A stretch of 64,000 nt of DNA from CADEEN01 sp963816315 (GTDB taxonomy: Bacteria; Pseudomonadota; Gammaproteobacteria; Burkholderiales; Burkholderiaceae_C), in NCBI GenBank assembly GCA_963816315.1, contig CAWFJZ010000036.1, positions 1 through 64,000 of the forward strand, written 5' to 3'. The notes beneath the pieces are model-generated. The model was not told the DNA's origin and did no database searches. It was given only the letters and a program-made list of their open reading frames with translations. A program made the translations under genes and the position numbers. This document shows positions 9,992-20,982 of the stretch, piece after piece. Position 1 is the first letter of the stretch; every line of letters begins with the position of its first letter.

Positions 9992-10390
9992 CGATGTGAA
10001 TGAAAAGCGAGGCGCTGACTACTGGGGACCGGCGGCGCCCCGACGAGTGGCGTCGATGAGGCTCGCTGCGCGGGTCCGTTCGACGCTGGAGCGCACCATA
10101 GCGAATGAATGTGCTGAATGCACATGTGTGTGCGCCGGACTTACTGCGCTTACTTCAATGCCATGGCGCGAGACTTCGGCTTACGAAGCTTTGGTCCAAA
10201 TCAATGTGACAAGAATGGCAGGCGCGGAGACAGGCTGGGCGAACCGATTCGTCTTCGAGCGCGCGAACGGCCGAGCGGGCCATCCAGTTGCCCACGCCCC
10301 CTGATGGACAGCGCCATGTGCAACCAGCACATGAAGAAGCTGACTGACCATGGGCACGCCGGCAGCACCGGCGTCGCCGGCGCGCTGCGA
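9992..10390. other. intergenic stretch without a supported gene
   Basis: About 400 bases between the cytochrome gene start and the end of the oxidoreductase. It is less GC-rich near 10100-10200 and should hold the cytochrome promoter. Minus-strand frames continue past the oxidoreductase stop, one with CHSCH, but without a start or family resemblance. I see no gene here. Confidence 0.4.
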
Positions 10391-11686
10391 TCAGGCCGTT
10401 CCGTGCTTGGTATCGAACTCGATACCGATCTGCTGCAGCAGCGGCGTCGGCAACTGGCCGCCGGCACAGACGATGACGGCATCGTTGCGCAGCGTCGTCG
10501 GTGCCGCCCTGGGTTTTCAGTCGCACCGATTCGCTGTCGATCGCTTCGACGGTCGACTCGAGCTCGACGCGCAAGCGCCCAGCGCGCTGCGCCTCGTCGA
10601 GCGCGAGGCGGTTCTTCTGCTTCACGCGTGCGAAGGCGGCGCTGCGGTAGGACAGGGTGACCGTGGTGCCGGGCTGCTCGGCCAGCGCGATGGCGGCTTC
10701 GAGCGCGCTGTCGCCGCCGCCGACGACCAGCACGTGCTGGCCGCCGTACTGGGCCGGGTCGATCAGGCGGTACACGACCTTCGGCGACTCCTCGCCCGGC
10801 ACATCGAGCTTGCGCGGCGTGCCGCGCCGGCCGATCGCGAGCAGCACGCTGCGCGTGCGGTAGCTGTGGCGGCTGGTGCGCACGACGAAGCCGTCGCCGG
10901 CTGCGGTCGATGCCCTCCATGCGCTCGCGAAAGTGCGATCTTCAAGCCGGTCTTGCCGACCACGCCCTGCCAGAACTCGAGCAGCTTTTCCTTCTGCACT
11001 TCGCCGAAGCGCACCTTGCCGACCAGCGCCAGCTTGACCGGCGCCGTCATCGCGATCTTGTTGCGCGGGTAGTGGAACACCGCGCCGCCGAGCGAGTCTT
11101 CCTGCTCGATCAGCTTGTAGCGCAGCTTGTGCTCGATCGCCGACAGCCCGGCCGACAAACCCGCCGGCCCGCAGCCGACGATCGACCACGTCGTACTCAT
11201 GCTGCGCCGCGTGCGCGCTTGCGAATCGCTTCGATCGCCTGCCGTCCCTGCTCGGCCGCCTTGCGGATCAGGCCCATGCCGCCGAGCTCGCCGGCGATGA
11301 AGAGGCCCGGCACGTTGGTCTCGAACTGCGGCGTGACGTTGGGGATGTCGATGCCGCGCTTCTCGGTGCCGAAGACAAGCGTGATCGCATCGACCGGGCA
11401 GGCCGCCAGGCACGCGCCGTGGCCGATGCACGACGCTGCGTTGACCAGCACCGCCTTGCCGCCGACGATGCCCAGCGCCTCTTCCGGGCAGGCCTTGACG
11501 CAGGAGCTCGAGCCGAGGCAGCGCAACGGGTCGATCACCGGGTGCAGCGACGGCGGTTCGGCCAGCCCGGCCTCGAGCGACTGCTGCAACTGCTGCGCGT
11601 GCTCGCGCTCGATGCGCCGCTTGCGGCGCACGTAGAGCACACCACACCGCGCCAGGACGACGAGCGTAGAGGACGAGGTAGTTCAT
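10391..11686 (-). CDS. membrane-anchored ferredoxin/FAD oxidoreductase, frameshifted
   Basis: A single gene in three pieces. MNYLVLYA at 11686 is a short membrane segment, followed by two 4Fe-4S clusters (CLGSSSCVKACPEEAL and CIGHGACLAACPVDAI). After a one-base shift near 11190 comes a Rossmann FAD domain (IVGCGPAGLSAGLS) and an NADPH-type domain (VVGGGDSALEAAIALAEQPG) in the thioredoxin-reductase fold. The end is GIEFDTKHGTA. It probably passes electrons between NAD(P)H, FAD and the clusters on the cytoplasmic face; the substrate is unknown. It lies directly downstream of ccmI, so it may be transcribed with cytochrome c maturation genes. Confidence 0.8.
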
Positions 11687-11712
11687 GCGTGGCGCGCAGC
11701 GATGCGCCGCGA

Positions 11713-12995
11713 TCAGGGTGTGGCGACCACGTCGGCGATCTCGATCTTCAGGCCCGCGGCGCCCGGCGCCACCGGCGCCGACAGGCCTTGCAGATCGCCC
11801 GGCTGCGGCGTGGCGTCGCCGCGCGCGCTGATGCGCGCACCGACCACGACTCGCGGCGCCGATGACAGCTTGGCCGCCGGCGTCATGGCCATGCTGTCGT
11901 CGAGCGTGAAGGTCGAGCGGCAGGTCCTTGACCTGCTTGCGCAGGATGGCCAACGGCATGCGCGGCCCTTCGGCGGCACGCGCGAAGACGAACACCGTGT
12001 CGTCGGGCCGCGCCTTCGCGGCCAGCGCTGGCGCGAGGGTCACCGTGCCGCTGACCGACGCAGCGCCGCGGCGACGGGCTTGGCAGTCGGCGCGGCAGCG
12101 CTTGGCCGCTGGCGCCGGGGCGCGGCGCCAGCACCGGCGAGCTTGCGCGCCTCGTCGATGCCGCCTTGGATCTGCTGCGCCATCTCGTGGTCGGGCGCCA
12201 GCTGCGACCATCTTTTCCCAGTGCTTCAGCGCCAGCTTGTAGTCCTGGTGATTGAAGGCGTGCGTGCCTGCGAGCGACAAGCGCCTTCAGATTGTCCGGG
12301 TCGATCTTGAGCGCCTGCTCGATCAGGCGGCTCGGCTCGCCGTCGAGACTGCGGCCGTTGACCACCGCCAGCGCGTCGGCGTAGTCGGCCAGCAGCACCG
12401 CGTCATCGCCGCGCAAAGCTGCGGCTTGCTTGAAGGCCGGCGCGGCCTGTTCGTGGCGGCCGAGCACTGCGTACGAACGGCCGAGCATGGCCCAGCCATC
12501 GGCGTCTTGCGGGTCATCTTTCAGCCGCGCGACGAGCTTGTCGATCATGGCTTCGATCTGCTCGGGCGCCACCGAGTGGCCCTGCTCGGCCGGCCCCGCA
12601 GGGCGGCGGCCGCAGCCGCGAGTTCGCCGTTCAAGGCCGCGGCGTGCCGAGCCAGGCATAGCCGGCGACCGCGACCGCGCAGACGAAGGCAGCCACACCG
12701 AACAGCAAGGGCTTCGATGCGGCGGCCCGGACGGGCGCGGTCGCTGTCGCGTGTCGTTGACGACGGCATCGACGATGCGGCGCTCGAGCGCCTGCCGTGC
12801 TGCGTCGTATTGCGCGTCGCCCAACACGCCTGACTGCTTCAGCGCTGCGAGTTGTTCGAGTTGGTCGCGCAGCGACGCTACGCCGGCTGCGTCGATGGGT
12901 GCAGCACGTCGCGGGCGACGACGCCACAGCGGCCGCGTCAGAAACACCAGGGTCAGCAGCGCCAGCAGCGCGCCGATGGTGATGAAGAGAGTCAT
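11713..12995 (-). CDS. ccmI: cytochrome c maturation protein CcmI, frameshifted
   Basis: Membrane-bound TPR protein that holds apocytochrome c for heme ligation. The N-terminus is a membrane helix (MTLFITIGALLALLTLVFLT) with a cytoplasmic coiled segment. TPR repeats (DADGWAMLGRSYAVLGRHEQ) follow, then a C-terminal beta domain ending EIADVVATP. At least four frame shifts interrupt it. The ATG overlaps the ccmH stop (ATGA). Confidence 0.88.
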
Positions 12996-13477
12996 CGTGT
13001 GAGTTTTCCGAGAGCAGATTCAGCAGATGCTGCCGACGTTTCAGGTGAGGAATCGTCGTCGTCATCGGGCTCGAAGCGATCGGCTGCGAGCTTCGAGCGC
13101 CGGCGCAGCACCAGCGCCAGCGCGCCCAGGCCGACGATCAGCAACGCCGCGGGGCCGGCCCACAGCAGCGCCGTGCTGGCCTTGAACGGCGGGCGGTAGA
13201 GCACGAAGTCGCCATAGCGGTCGGTCATGAACTGCGAGCACCTGCTCGTCGCTCGCGCCCTTGCGCAGCTGCTCGCGCACCTGGTTGCGCAGGTCTTCGG
13301 CCAGGCCCGAATGCGAATCGGCGATGGTCTGGTTCTGGCACACCAGGCAGCGCAGCTCGGCGGTGATGCGCGACCACGCGCGCTTCGAGCGCCGGGTCGG
13401 CGGCCACCGGCGCGGCTTCCTTGGCCATCGCGCCGGCGCAGCAGCAGCAACAGCAGCAGCCACAGCAGCTTAACCAT
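12992..13477 (-). CDS. ccmH: cytochrome c maturation thioredox protein CcmH, frameshifted
   Basis: Periplasmic thiol protein that reduces the CxxCH cysteines of apocytochrome c. It has a signal helix (MVKLLWLLLLLLL), the family motif LRCLVCQNQTI with the CxxC pair, then DRYGDFVLYRPPF and a C-terminal membrane helix (AALLIVGLGALALVL). The Asp-rich tail (DDDDDS) is odd but follows the membrane segment. Two frame shifts occur. The start overlaps the end of ccmG, and the stop overlaps ccmI. Confidence 0.88.
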   Translation of the reverse strand: MVKLLWLLLLLLLRRRDGQGSRAGGRRPGARSARGRASPPSCAAWCARTRPSPIRIRAWPKTCATRCASSCARARATSRCSQFMTDRYGDFVLYRPPFKASTALLWAGPAALLIVGLGALALVLRRRSKLAADRFEPDDDDDSSPETSAASAESALGKLTR

Positions 13478-14002
13478 TCGAGCTCCTTCAGCAGCGGCAC
13501 GATGCGCTTCTGGATCACCTCCGGCGTCACCGGGCCGATATGCTTGAAGCGGATCACGCCCTGCTTGTCGATGACGAAGGTCTCGGGCACGCCATAGACG
13601 CCGAAGTCGATGCCGACGCGGCCGTCGCCGTCGAACAGCGAGGCGTCGTACGGGTTGCCGAGGCGCGCCAGCCACGCGAGGCCGTTCGGGCGCGTGTCCT
13701 TGTAGTTCAGGCCGATCATCGGCACCTGCTTCGTGCGCGCCAAGGCGACCAGGTGCGGGTGCTCGTCGCGGCACGGCGCGCACCACGAGGCCCAGACGTT
13801 GAGCATCCAGACCTTGCCCAGCATGTCGTCGCGGCCGAGCGTCTTGGCGGCGTCGTCGAGGCGCGTCAGCGCGAACGCCGGCGCCGGCTTGCCGATCAGC
13901 GGCGACGGCACTTCGCGCGGGTTCGAGCTTCAGGCCCACCGCCAGAAAGGCCACCAGCACGACGAACAGCGCCAGCGGGATGATGAAGCGCAGGCCCTTC
14001 AT
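13473..14002 (-). CDS. ccmG: thiol:disulfide interchange protein CcmG/DsbE
   Basis: Membrane-tethered thioredoxin of System I. MKGLRFIIPLALFVVLVAFL is the anchor. After one shift near 13925 comes the thioredoxin fold with active site WASWCAPCRDEHP and the conserved YGVPETFVIDKQG loop. It reduces CcmH or the apocytochrome. The end is blurred by the overlap with ccmH (ATG 13477). Its start overlaps the ccmF stop (ATGA). Confidence 0.92.
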
Positions 14003-15995
14003 GACGCGGCGCGTCGCTGGCGCCGGCGCATCGGTCGATCGCGCTCGCGCTCGCGGCTCGTCGCGCGGTAGCGGCGGTCGGTCGCGGCCAGCACGCCGCC
14101 CAGCGCCATCAGCACGCAGCCGCCCCAGATCCAGTCGATGAAGGGCTTGAAGTACACGCGCACGATCCAGGCGTGCTGTCGCCGACCGGCTCGCCGAGCG
14201 AGACATACAGGTCGCGCGTGAAGCCGGTGTCGATCGCGGCCTCGGTCATCGGGTTCTGCTGCACGCGGTAGATGCGCTTTTCCGGGCTGCATCGTGGCCA
14301 CCGGCTTGCCGTCGCGCGTGACTTCGACCAGGCCCTGCGCGGCCGCGTAGTTCGGCCCCTGCACGTCGCGCACGCCGCGGTAGGTGAAGACGTAGCCCGC
14401 CACTTCGACGGTGTCGCCGAACTCCATCTTCACGTCGCGCTCGATGCCGTAGGTGTTGACCATGCTGACGCCGAAGGCGAACGCGGCCACGCCCAGGTGC
14501 GCCAGCCACATGCCCCACATCGTGCGCGGCACGAGCTCAGGCGCGCCCACAGGTTCGACGCGGCCACGCAGGCCGGCCGCACGCGCTCGACCAGATCGGT
14601 GGCGACCGCGAAGACGATCCACCACGCCATCAGGAAGCCGAGCGTGGCCATCACCGAGATGCGGCCGGCCAGCCAGCCGGTGAGCAGGGCCATGACGACG
14701 GTCAGCACGGCGGCCCAGCGCAGGCGCCGCGCCAGGCTCGGCAGCTCGGCGGCTTGCCAGCGCGCCAGCGGGCCGACGCCCATCAGGAACACCAGCGGCG
14801 CCATGATCGGCACGAACACGCTGTCGAAGTACGGCGGGCCGACCGAGATCTTGCCCATGCCCGAGCGCGTCGAGCGCCAGCGGGTACAGCGTGCCGAGCA
14901 GCACGGTGCCCATGGCGACGACCAGCATCACGTTGTTGCCGAGCAGCATCGTCTCGCGCGAGACGAGCTCGAAGCGCGCGCCCAGCCCGACCTGCGGCGC
15001 GCGCCAGGCGTACAGCGCCAGCGAGCCGCCGATGACGATCGACCAGAAAGGCCAGGATGAACAGGCCGCGCGCCGGGTCGGTGGCAAACGCATGCACCGA
15101 CGACAGCACGCCCGAGCGGACGAGGAAGGTGCCGAGCAGCGACAGCGAAAACGCCATGATCGCCAGCAGCACCGTCCACGACTTGAAGGCGCCGCGCTTT
15201 TCGGTGACGGCCAGCGAATGGATCAGCGCCGTGCCGACCAGCCAGGGCATGAACGACGCGTTTTCCACCGGGTCCCAGAACCACCAGCCGCCCCAGCCGA
15301 GTTCGTAGTAGGCCCACCAGCTGCCCAGCGCGATGCCGATGGTGAGGAACATCCACGCCGCGGTGGTCCACGGCCGCGTCCAGCGCGCCCAGGTCGAGTC
15401 GAGGTTGCCGCCGATCAGCGCCGCGATCGCGAACGCGAACGCCACCGAGAAGCCGACATAGCCCATGTAGAGCATCGGCGGGTGGATGATCATGCCCGGG
15501 TCCTGCAGCAGCGGGTTCAGGTCGCGGCCGTCGGCGGCGGCCGGCAGCAGGCGCTCGAACGGGTTCGAGGTGATCAGCGTGAAGAGCAGGAAGCCGACGC
15601 TGACCAGGCCCATCACGGCCAGGATGCGCGCGATCACCGGCGGCGGCAGGTGGCGGCTGAAGGTGGCGACGGCGAGCGTCCAGACGTTGAGCATCAGCAC
15701 CCACAGCAGCAGCGAGCCTTCGTGGCCGCCCCAGACGCGGCGATGCGGTAGGGCAGCGGCAGCGCCGAGTTGGTGTTCGAGGCCACGTAGAGCACCGAGA
15801 AGTCGTTGTCGATGAACGAGGCCACGAGGCAGGCGAAGGCCACCATCACGAGCAGGCACTGCGTCTGCGCGGCCGGCCGCGCCAGCGCCATCCAGTCGCT
15901 GCGCCCGCGCGCGGCGCCGACGATCGGCAGGCTGCCCTGCACCAGCGCCACGCCAGCGCCAGCAGCAGGGCGAGTTGGCCGAGTTCGGGGATCAT
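13999..15995 (-). CDS. ccmF: heme lyase component CcmF, frameshifted
   Basis: Large polytopic membrane protein that ligates heme from CcmE to apocytochrome c. MIPELGQLALLLALA begins the first helix. The conserved tryptophan-rich loop (GWGGWWFWDPVENASFMPWL) and FALSLLGTFLVRSGVLSSVH are intact. Later helices run to a stop at 13999. About five frame shifts split it. The ATG overlaps the ccmE stop. Confidence 0.93.
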
Positions 15996-16457
15996 CGTGC
16001 AGCTCCCGGCGCCACCGTGTTGGCGATCTTCTGGTTGGTTTGTGCGGCGCGCTTCAAGGCCTCGGCGGCTTCGGGCGGCATGTAGTTCTCGTCGTGCTTG
16101 GCCAGCACCTCGCGCGCCACGAACACGCCGTCGCCCTGCAACTGGCCCTGCGCGACGACGCCTTTGCCCTCCTTGAACAGGTCGGGCAGGATGCCGGTGT
16201 AGCGCACGGTGATGGTCTGCGCGGTGTCGGTGACCGCGAACTCGACCTCGGTGCCGTTGCGCTTGACGCTGCCTTCTTTGACCAGCCCGCCGAGGCGGAA
16301 GGTGCGCGCGGTGGGCGCTTCCTTGGCCACCACCTGCGACGGCGAGAAGAAGAACACAAGGTTGCTCTGGAAGGCGTTGAGCACCAGGCCCGCGGCCACG
16401 GCCACGCTGGCAACGATGCCGCCGATGCCAGGCCAGACGTTTGTGACGCGGTTTCAT
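15992..16457 (-). CDS. ccmE: heme chaperone CcmE
   Basis: Periplasmic heme carrier of System I. A short N-terminal anchor (MKPRHKRLAW...) is interrupted by one extra base near 16430. The OB-fold body follows (FRLGGLVKEGSVKR) with the heme-binding His in VLAKHDENYMP. Length is typical. It overlaps both ccmD and ccmF by ATGA junctions. Confidence 0.94.
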
Positions 16458-16636
16458 GCTTCGAGTTCGACTCCAGAGGTTGGGGCGGCGTGCGTCGCGG
16501 CGGCGCGCGCCGCAGGTGGCGCCGCACCAGCCAGGGCTCGGCCAGCATCAGCGCGGCGGTGACGCCGTACGAGCCCCAAACATACAGGCCCGTAGCCCTT
16601 CATCGACATGAACTCCGTCAAACTCGCCCAGTTCAT
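16454..16636 (-). CDS. ccmD: small heme exporter subunit CcmD, frameshifted
   Basis: About 60 residues. It opens MNWASLTEFMSMKGYG; with one extra G removed the reading continues LYVWGSYGVTAALMLAEPWL, the single membrane helix of CcmD, then a basic tail. CcmD releases holo-CcmE from the CcmABC complex. Its position between ccmC and ccmE is diagnostic. Confidence 0.85.
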   Translation of the reverse strand: MNWASLTEFMSMKGYGPVCLGLVRRHRRADAGRALAGAAPPAARAAATHAAPTSGVELEA

Positions 16637-17371
16637 TGCATTTCCTTTCGCGCCCAGTCGGCGTCGCTGTCGCGCTCCAGGGCCAGCGCCTGCGCGCGCG
16701 TGAACACCGTCGGCGAAGGCGTAGGCCCAGAACGCGAAGGTCATGATCAGCATCGCCAGCAGCATGGTCTGCGCCATTTTCGGCGCTGCGGTCAGGCTGA
16801 CCGTGGCGCCCTGGTGCAGCGTGTTCCACCAGCGCACCGAGAAGTAGATGATCGGCACGTTGACCGAGCCGACGATGGCCAGCAGCGCGCCGGCCTTGTC
16901 GCCGCGCGCCAAGTCGTCGATCGACGTCACCAGCGCGATGTAGCCCAGATACAGGAACAGCAGGATAAGTTCCGAGGTCAGGCGCGCGTCCCAGACCCAC
17001 CAGGTGCCCCAGGTCGGCTTGCCCCAGAAGGCGCCGGTCCACAGGGCGATGAAGGTGAACATCGCGCCGGTGGGGGCGATGGCGCGCGCCAGCGTCGAGG
17101 CCATGCGCGCGTTGAGCATCCAGCCGATCGCCGCCCAGAAGGCCATCGCCAGGTACAGCACCATCGACATCCAGGCCGCGGGCACGTGGATGAAGATGAT
17201 GCGGTAGGCCTCGCCCTGCGTGGCGTCGGTCGGGGCGACGAAGAAGCCGATGTACAGGCCGGCGATGGACAGCGCGACGGCGAGCGCCCACAGCCACGGG
17301 TTGACCGCGCGCGCCAGCGCGTAGAAGCGCGACGGCGCGGAGAAGGTCAACCAGGTCAGCGGCTGTTTCAT
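16633..17371 (-). CDS. ccmC: heme exporter protein CcmC
   Basis: Six-helix membrane protein that loads heme onto CcmE. The tryptophan-rich heme-handling motif WGTWWVWDARLTSELILLFL is intact, with periplasmic His candidates (IFIHVPAAWMSM; WWNTLHQGA). One shift near 16700 affects only the last residues, after which the stop overlaps ccmD. It starts at ATG 17371, seven bases after ccmB. Confidence 0.95.
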
Positions 17372-17377
17372 GTGCGG

Positions 17378-18047
17378 TCACTCCAGTGCGATGCGCAGCG
17401 CGAACGACGGTCGCCACCGGTGCGCACAGTACGGTGAAGATCAGCAGCGCGCCGAGCAGCGAAAAATGCCCCTGCGCCGACAGGCCGGCATCGACCGCGC
17501 TGACCGCGCCGGCGCCGAAGATCAGCGCCGGAATCGACAGCGGCACGATCAGCAGGATCAGCAGCACGCCGGCGCTGCGCAGGCCGAGCGTCAGCGCGGC
17601 GCCCAGGCCGCCGAGCAGCGACAGGATCGGCGTGCCGAGCAGCAGCGAGGCGATCAGCGCGGCGAGCGCCTCGCCGCTCATGCCGAGCAACAGGCCGATC
17701 AGCGGCGCCACCAGCACCAGCGGCGCGCCGGTCACCGTCCAGTGCGCGGCGGCCTTGGCGGCGGCGACGAGGCTGCCGGGCTGGCCCGACAGCAGCATCT
17801 GTTCGAGCGAGCCGTCGGCATGGTCGGCGGCGTAGAGGCTGGCCACCGACAGCATCGACGCCAGCAGCGCGCAGACCCAGACGATGCCGGCGGCGATCTG
17901 GCGCAGCATCTGCGGCTCGGGGCCGACGCCGATCGGGAACAGGCTGATCGCGACGACGAAGAACACCACCGGCAGCAGCGCTTCGACGCGGCGGCGCAGC
18001 GCCACGCGCACGTCGCGGCTGTAGATGGCGAGGATGGGGTTGGACAT
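17378..18047 (-). CDS. ccmB: heme exporter protein CcmB
   Basis: Membrane permease partner of CcmA. It opens MSNPILAIYSRDVRVALRRR, and six hydrophobic segments follow, including the conserved LSVASLYAADHADGSLEQML. One missing base near 17400 hides the last residues (ALRIALE). ATG 18047 is chosen because it precedes the conserved cytoplasmic start. A repeat element separates it from ccmA. Confidence 0.93.
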
Positions 18048-18049
18048 CT

Positions 18050-18122
18050 CAGTGGCGCCCGGCCGTTCCGAGGCGCACGAGCGCCCCTCGGAGGGCAGCG
18101 AACGCAGTGAGCGTGGGGGCTT
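18050..18122. repeat. G/C-rich dispersed repeat between ccmA and ccmB
   Basis: Begins GGCCGTTCCGA, as does the element near 48285, and contains GCCCCTCGGAGGGC and a run ending GTGGGGGC. It sits in the only gap of the ccm operon. It belongs with the other G/C-rich intergenic elements reported here. Confidence 0.55.
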
Positions 18123-18126
18123 CATT

Positions 18127-18800
18127 TCAGGCGAACGCGTCGAGGTCGAACGCCATCGGCGGCGCCGTGGCGCCCGCGCTGGTGGCTCGTCAGCAGCACG
18201 CTGCCGCCGCGCGCCAGGTGCTCGGCAAGCAGCGCGTTGACGCTTCGATGCCGTCGCTGTCGAGCGCGTCATAGGGTTCGTCGAGGATCCACAGCGAGGC
18301 TTCGCGCTCCAGCGCCAGCCGCGCCAGCGTGGCGCGGCGGCGCTGGCCCTGCGACAGCGTGCGCACCAGCGCATCGCGCCGCGAGCCCATGCCGACGCGG
18401 TCGAGCGCCGCGTGCAGCGCGGCGGTGCTCGGCGTCGCGGCCATGCAGCAGCGCCAGAAAGCGCAGCGACTCGGTGACGCTCAGATCGTCCTTCAAGGCG
18501 CTGGCGTGCGCGATGTAGACCATGCGCTGCGCCATGCCCGCCGCCTCGCGCACCGGCACGCCGCCCCAGGTGATGCTGCCCCGACTCGGGCACCGACAGG
18601 CCCGCGGCCAGGCGCAGCAGGCTGGTCTTGCCGCGGCCGTTGCGCCCGCGCAGCCACGTCGCCTGGCCGGCGCCGAGCTGGAAGTTGACGCCGCCGAACA
18701 AGCGCCGGTTGCCGCGCCGGCACGCCAGATCGACGGCGGCCAGCGTGGGCAGCGGTGTGCACGGTGAGACGGTTCTTGCGGGTGAGGATCGATGCGGCAT
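18127..18800 (-). CDS. ccmA: heme exporter ATP-binding protein CcmA, frameshifted
   Basis: ABC ATPase that powers release of heme-loaded CcmE. The Walker A region is GRNGRGKTSLLRLAAGL, the signature is LSQGQRRRATLARLAL and Walker B is LWILDEPYDALD. Four or so shifts break it. The start is uncertain; ATG 18800 is listed. The C-terminus reads MAFDLDAFA before TGA at 18127-18129. It is the first gene of the ccm operon. Confidence 0.88.
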
Positions 18801-18895
18801 CGATCGCGCCGCTACTGTAACGAGGGTTCGCAGCGGCCACGCCCTGCCCGCAACGCGCGGCAACGCATCTGCAACAGCGTCGGCGTAATCAACAC

Positions 18896-18928
18896 TTGAC
18901 ACATTCAAATCGTAAGGTAGAGATTACA
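18896..18928 (+). promoter_or_regulatory. puc promoter with PpsR-like operator
   Basis: TTGACA at 18896-18901 and TAGAGA at 18918-18923, spaced 16. CGT-N12-ACA (18911-18928) overlaps the -10, one base off the TGT-N12-ACA recognised by PpsR/CrtJ. The bchC promoter has the same TTGACA-N16-TAGAG layout. Confidence 0.6.
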
Positions 18929-19012
18929 CACAGCCGGTGCCGGTCGGTGCCAGCTCTTGGTACCCGCGTGCGGGTTGAGCACGCTGTTGAACGCCCCAAC
19001 CCAGGAGGGCAC

Positions 19013-19176
19013 ATGGCAATACTCAGTCAGACCCCAACAAGGTGTGGCCCACCGGATTGACCGAGGCCGAATCGGAAGAGATCCACCGCCACCTGATCCA
19101 AGGCACACAGATCTTCGGCTTCATCGCCGTGCTCGCGCATCTGTTCGCCTACATCTATTCACCGTGGCTGAAGTGA
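19013..19176 (+). CDS. pucB: LH2 antenna beta polypeptide, one-base frameshift
   Basis: Short antenna protein of the peripheral LH2 ring. Restoring one A near 19020 gives a start of MANTQSDPNKVWPTGLTEAE. It has the outer His of EIHRHL and the BChl-ligating His of IAVLAHLFAYIYSPWL. CAGGAGGG precedes ATG 19013. The NKVWPTGLT opening distinguishes it from the LH1 beta chain at 59.5 kb. Confidence 0.93.
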
Positions 19177-19192
19177 ACACGGAGGACACAAC

Positions 19193-19424
19193 ATGATTTA
19201 CGGAAAACTCTGGTGCGTGGTCAAGCCGTCGGTCGGCATCCCGCTGTTCCTGAGTGCGGTGGCGATCAGCTCGTTCGCCGTGCACCTGACGCTGCTCAAC
19301 ACAGCGCCTTGGCTGAAGAACTACTACGTCGGCGGCAGCGGCGAAGTCGGCGGCTGCGGAAGCGCCGGCGACGACGGCCGCGGCGCCGCCAACGACGCTG
19401 CTCGCGGCGGCACCGAAGAAGTAG
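19193..19424 (+). CDS. pucA: LH2 antenna alpha polypeptide with Ala-rich tail, frameshifted
   Basis: Opens MIYGKLWCVVKPSVGIPLFL and has the ligand His in FAVHLTLLNTAPWL. A shift near 19335 hides the true C-terminus; in the adjacent frame it is an Ala/Pro/Thr extension (AAEAPATTAAAPPTTLLAAA then PKK) ending at TAG 19422-19424. A long Ala-rich tail on LH2 alpha is also a feature I recall from Rubrivivax. GGAGGACACAAC precedes the ATG. Confidence 0.9.
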
Positions 19425-19548
19425 CGCTTCAGCGCTGCGCAGGCGCGGTTGGCGCGCGGGTCGCAAAGCCGATGCTTTCGGCCTGCGCGCGAGCCCGCTG
19501 GCGTTGCGCACGAGGCATGCCTTGAGCACCGTCACACGCTGACTCGGG

Positions 19549-20982
19549 TTGGTCGCACGCTGGGCGCGGCTCGGCCCGCGCTTCCTGCCGTTCGCCGACG
19601 CCGCCACGCCGCAGCTGCCGCTGTCGCGCCTGCTGCGCTTGTCGCTGTTCCAGGTCTCGGTGGGCATGGCGCTGGTGCTGCTCGTCGGCACGCTGAACCG
19701 CGTCATGATCGTCGAGCTGAACGTGCCCGCCGCGCTGGTCGCGGTGATGGTGGCGCTGCCGGTGTTGTACGCGCCGCTGCGCGCGCTGATTGGTTTTCGC
19801 TCCGACACGCATCGCAGCGCCCTCGGTTGGCGTCGCGTGCCGTTCATCTGGATGGGCACGCTGATCCAGTTCGGCGGCTTTGCGGTGATGCCGTTTGCGC
19901 TGCTGGTGTTGTCCGGCGGCGGTGAATCGAACCAGTGGCCGGCGTGGATCGGCCCGCTCGGCGCGGGGTTTTGTTTCCTGATGGTCGGCGCCGGGCTGCA
20001 CACCACGCAGACCGCCGGCCTGGCGCTGGCCACCGACCTGGCCAGCGAAGAGTCGCAGCCGCGTGTCGTCGGCCTGATGTACGTCATGCTGCTGGCCGGC
20101 ACCGATGGTCAGCGCGCTGCGTGTTCGGCGCGATGCTGCGAGACTTCAGCCCGGCGCGTCTGGTGCAAGTGCTGCAAGCCGCGGCGCTGGCCACGATGCG
20201 TGCTCAACAGCGTGGCGCTGTGGAAGCAGGAGGCGCGGCGTCCGCCGCGCGGGCCTGCCAGCGCGCCAGCCGCGCGCCGACTTTTCTGCGGCATGGCGCG
20301 GCTACATCGCCGGCGACGGCACGCGCCGCCGCCTCGTCGCCATCGCGCTGGGCACGCTGGCCTTCGGCATGCAGGACGTGCTGCTCGAGCCTTTCGGCGG
20401 CCAGGTGCTCGGCATGGGTGTCGGCGCGACGACGTGGCTGACGGCGGCGCTCGCCGCGGGCACGCTTGGCCGGCTTCTGCATCGCTTCGGCGGTGCTGTC
20501 ACGTGCCTACGATCCGGCGCGCATGGCACTCATCGGCGCTGCGATCGGCGTGCCGGCATTCGGCGCGGTGATCGTCACCACGTTGGCGCCCTCGGTGGCG
20601 TTGTTCGCCTCCGGCGTCTTCTTCATCGGCCTCGGCGTCGGCCTGTTCGGCCACGGCACCCTGACGCTGACGATGAACCGCGCGCCGAAAGATCAGGCCG
20701 GACTGGCGCTCGGCGCGTGGGGCGCGGTGCAGGCCACCGCCGCCGGCGCTGGCGTGGCTCTGGGCGGCATCGGCCGCGATGCGGTGCATGCGTTGGCCAC
20801 GCGCGGGGTCTTTGGCGATGCGCTGGCCACACCGGCCACGGGCTATGCTTTTGTCTATGGCATCGAGATCGTGCTGCTGCTGGTCACCGTCGCCGCGATG
20901 ACGGCGCTCTTGCGCAACGAGGCCCGGCAGTCAGCAGCACTTGGCATTCAACAACAACCGCCATCAATGGAGTTCGCCTTGA
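19549..20982 (+). CDS. pucC: PucC-type BChl carrier / LH2 assembly protein, frameshifted
   Basis: Major-facilitator-like protein of the PucC/LhaA family, needed for LH assembly. Landmarks: RFLPFADAATPQLPLSRLLR, SVGMALVLLVGTLNRVMIVE, ALIGFRSDTHRSALGWRRVP and, after several shifts (about 20105-20510), VFFIGLGVGLFGHGTLTLTM. Twelve membrane segments are expected. The start is unclear: TTG 19549 is the first possible codon, but a missing base could move it. The end probably overlaps the next small gene. It is the first of three family members here. Confidence 0.85.

Noticed and set aside
10155..10330. CHSCH in a minus-strand frame past the oxidoreductase stop
   Set aside because: No start codon, signal peptide or cytochrome context; the motif can occur by chance.
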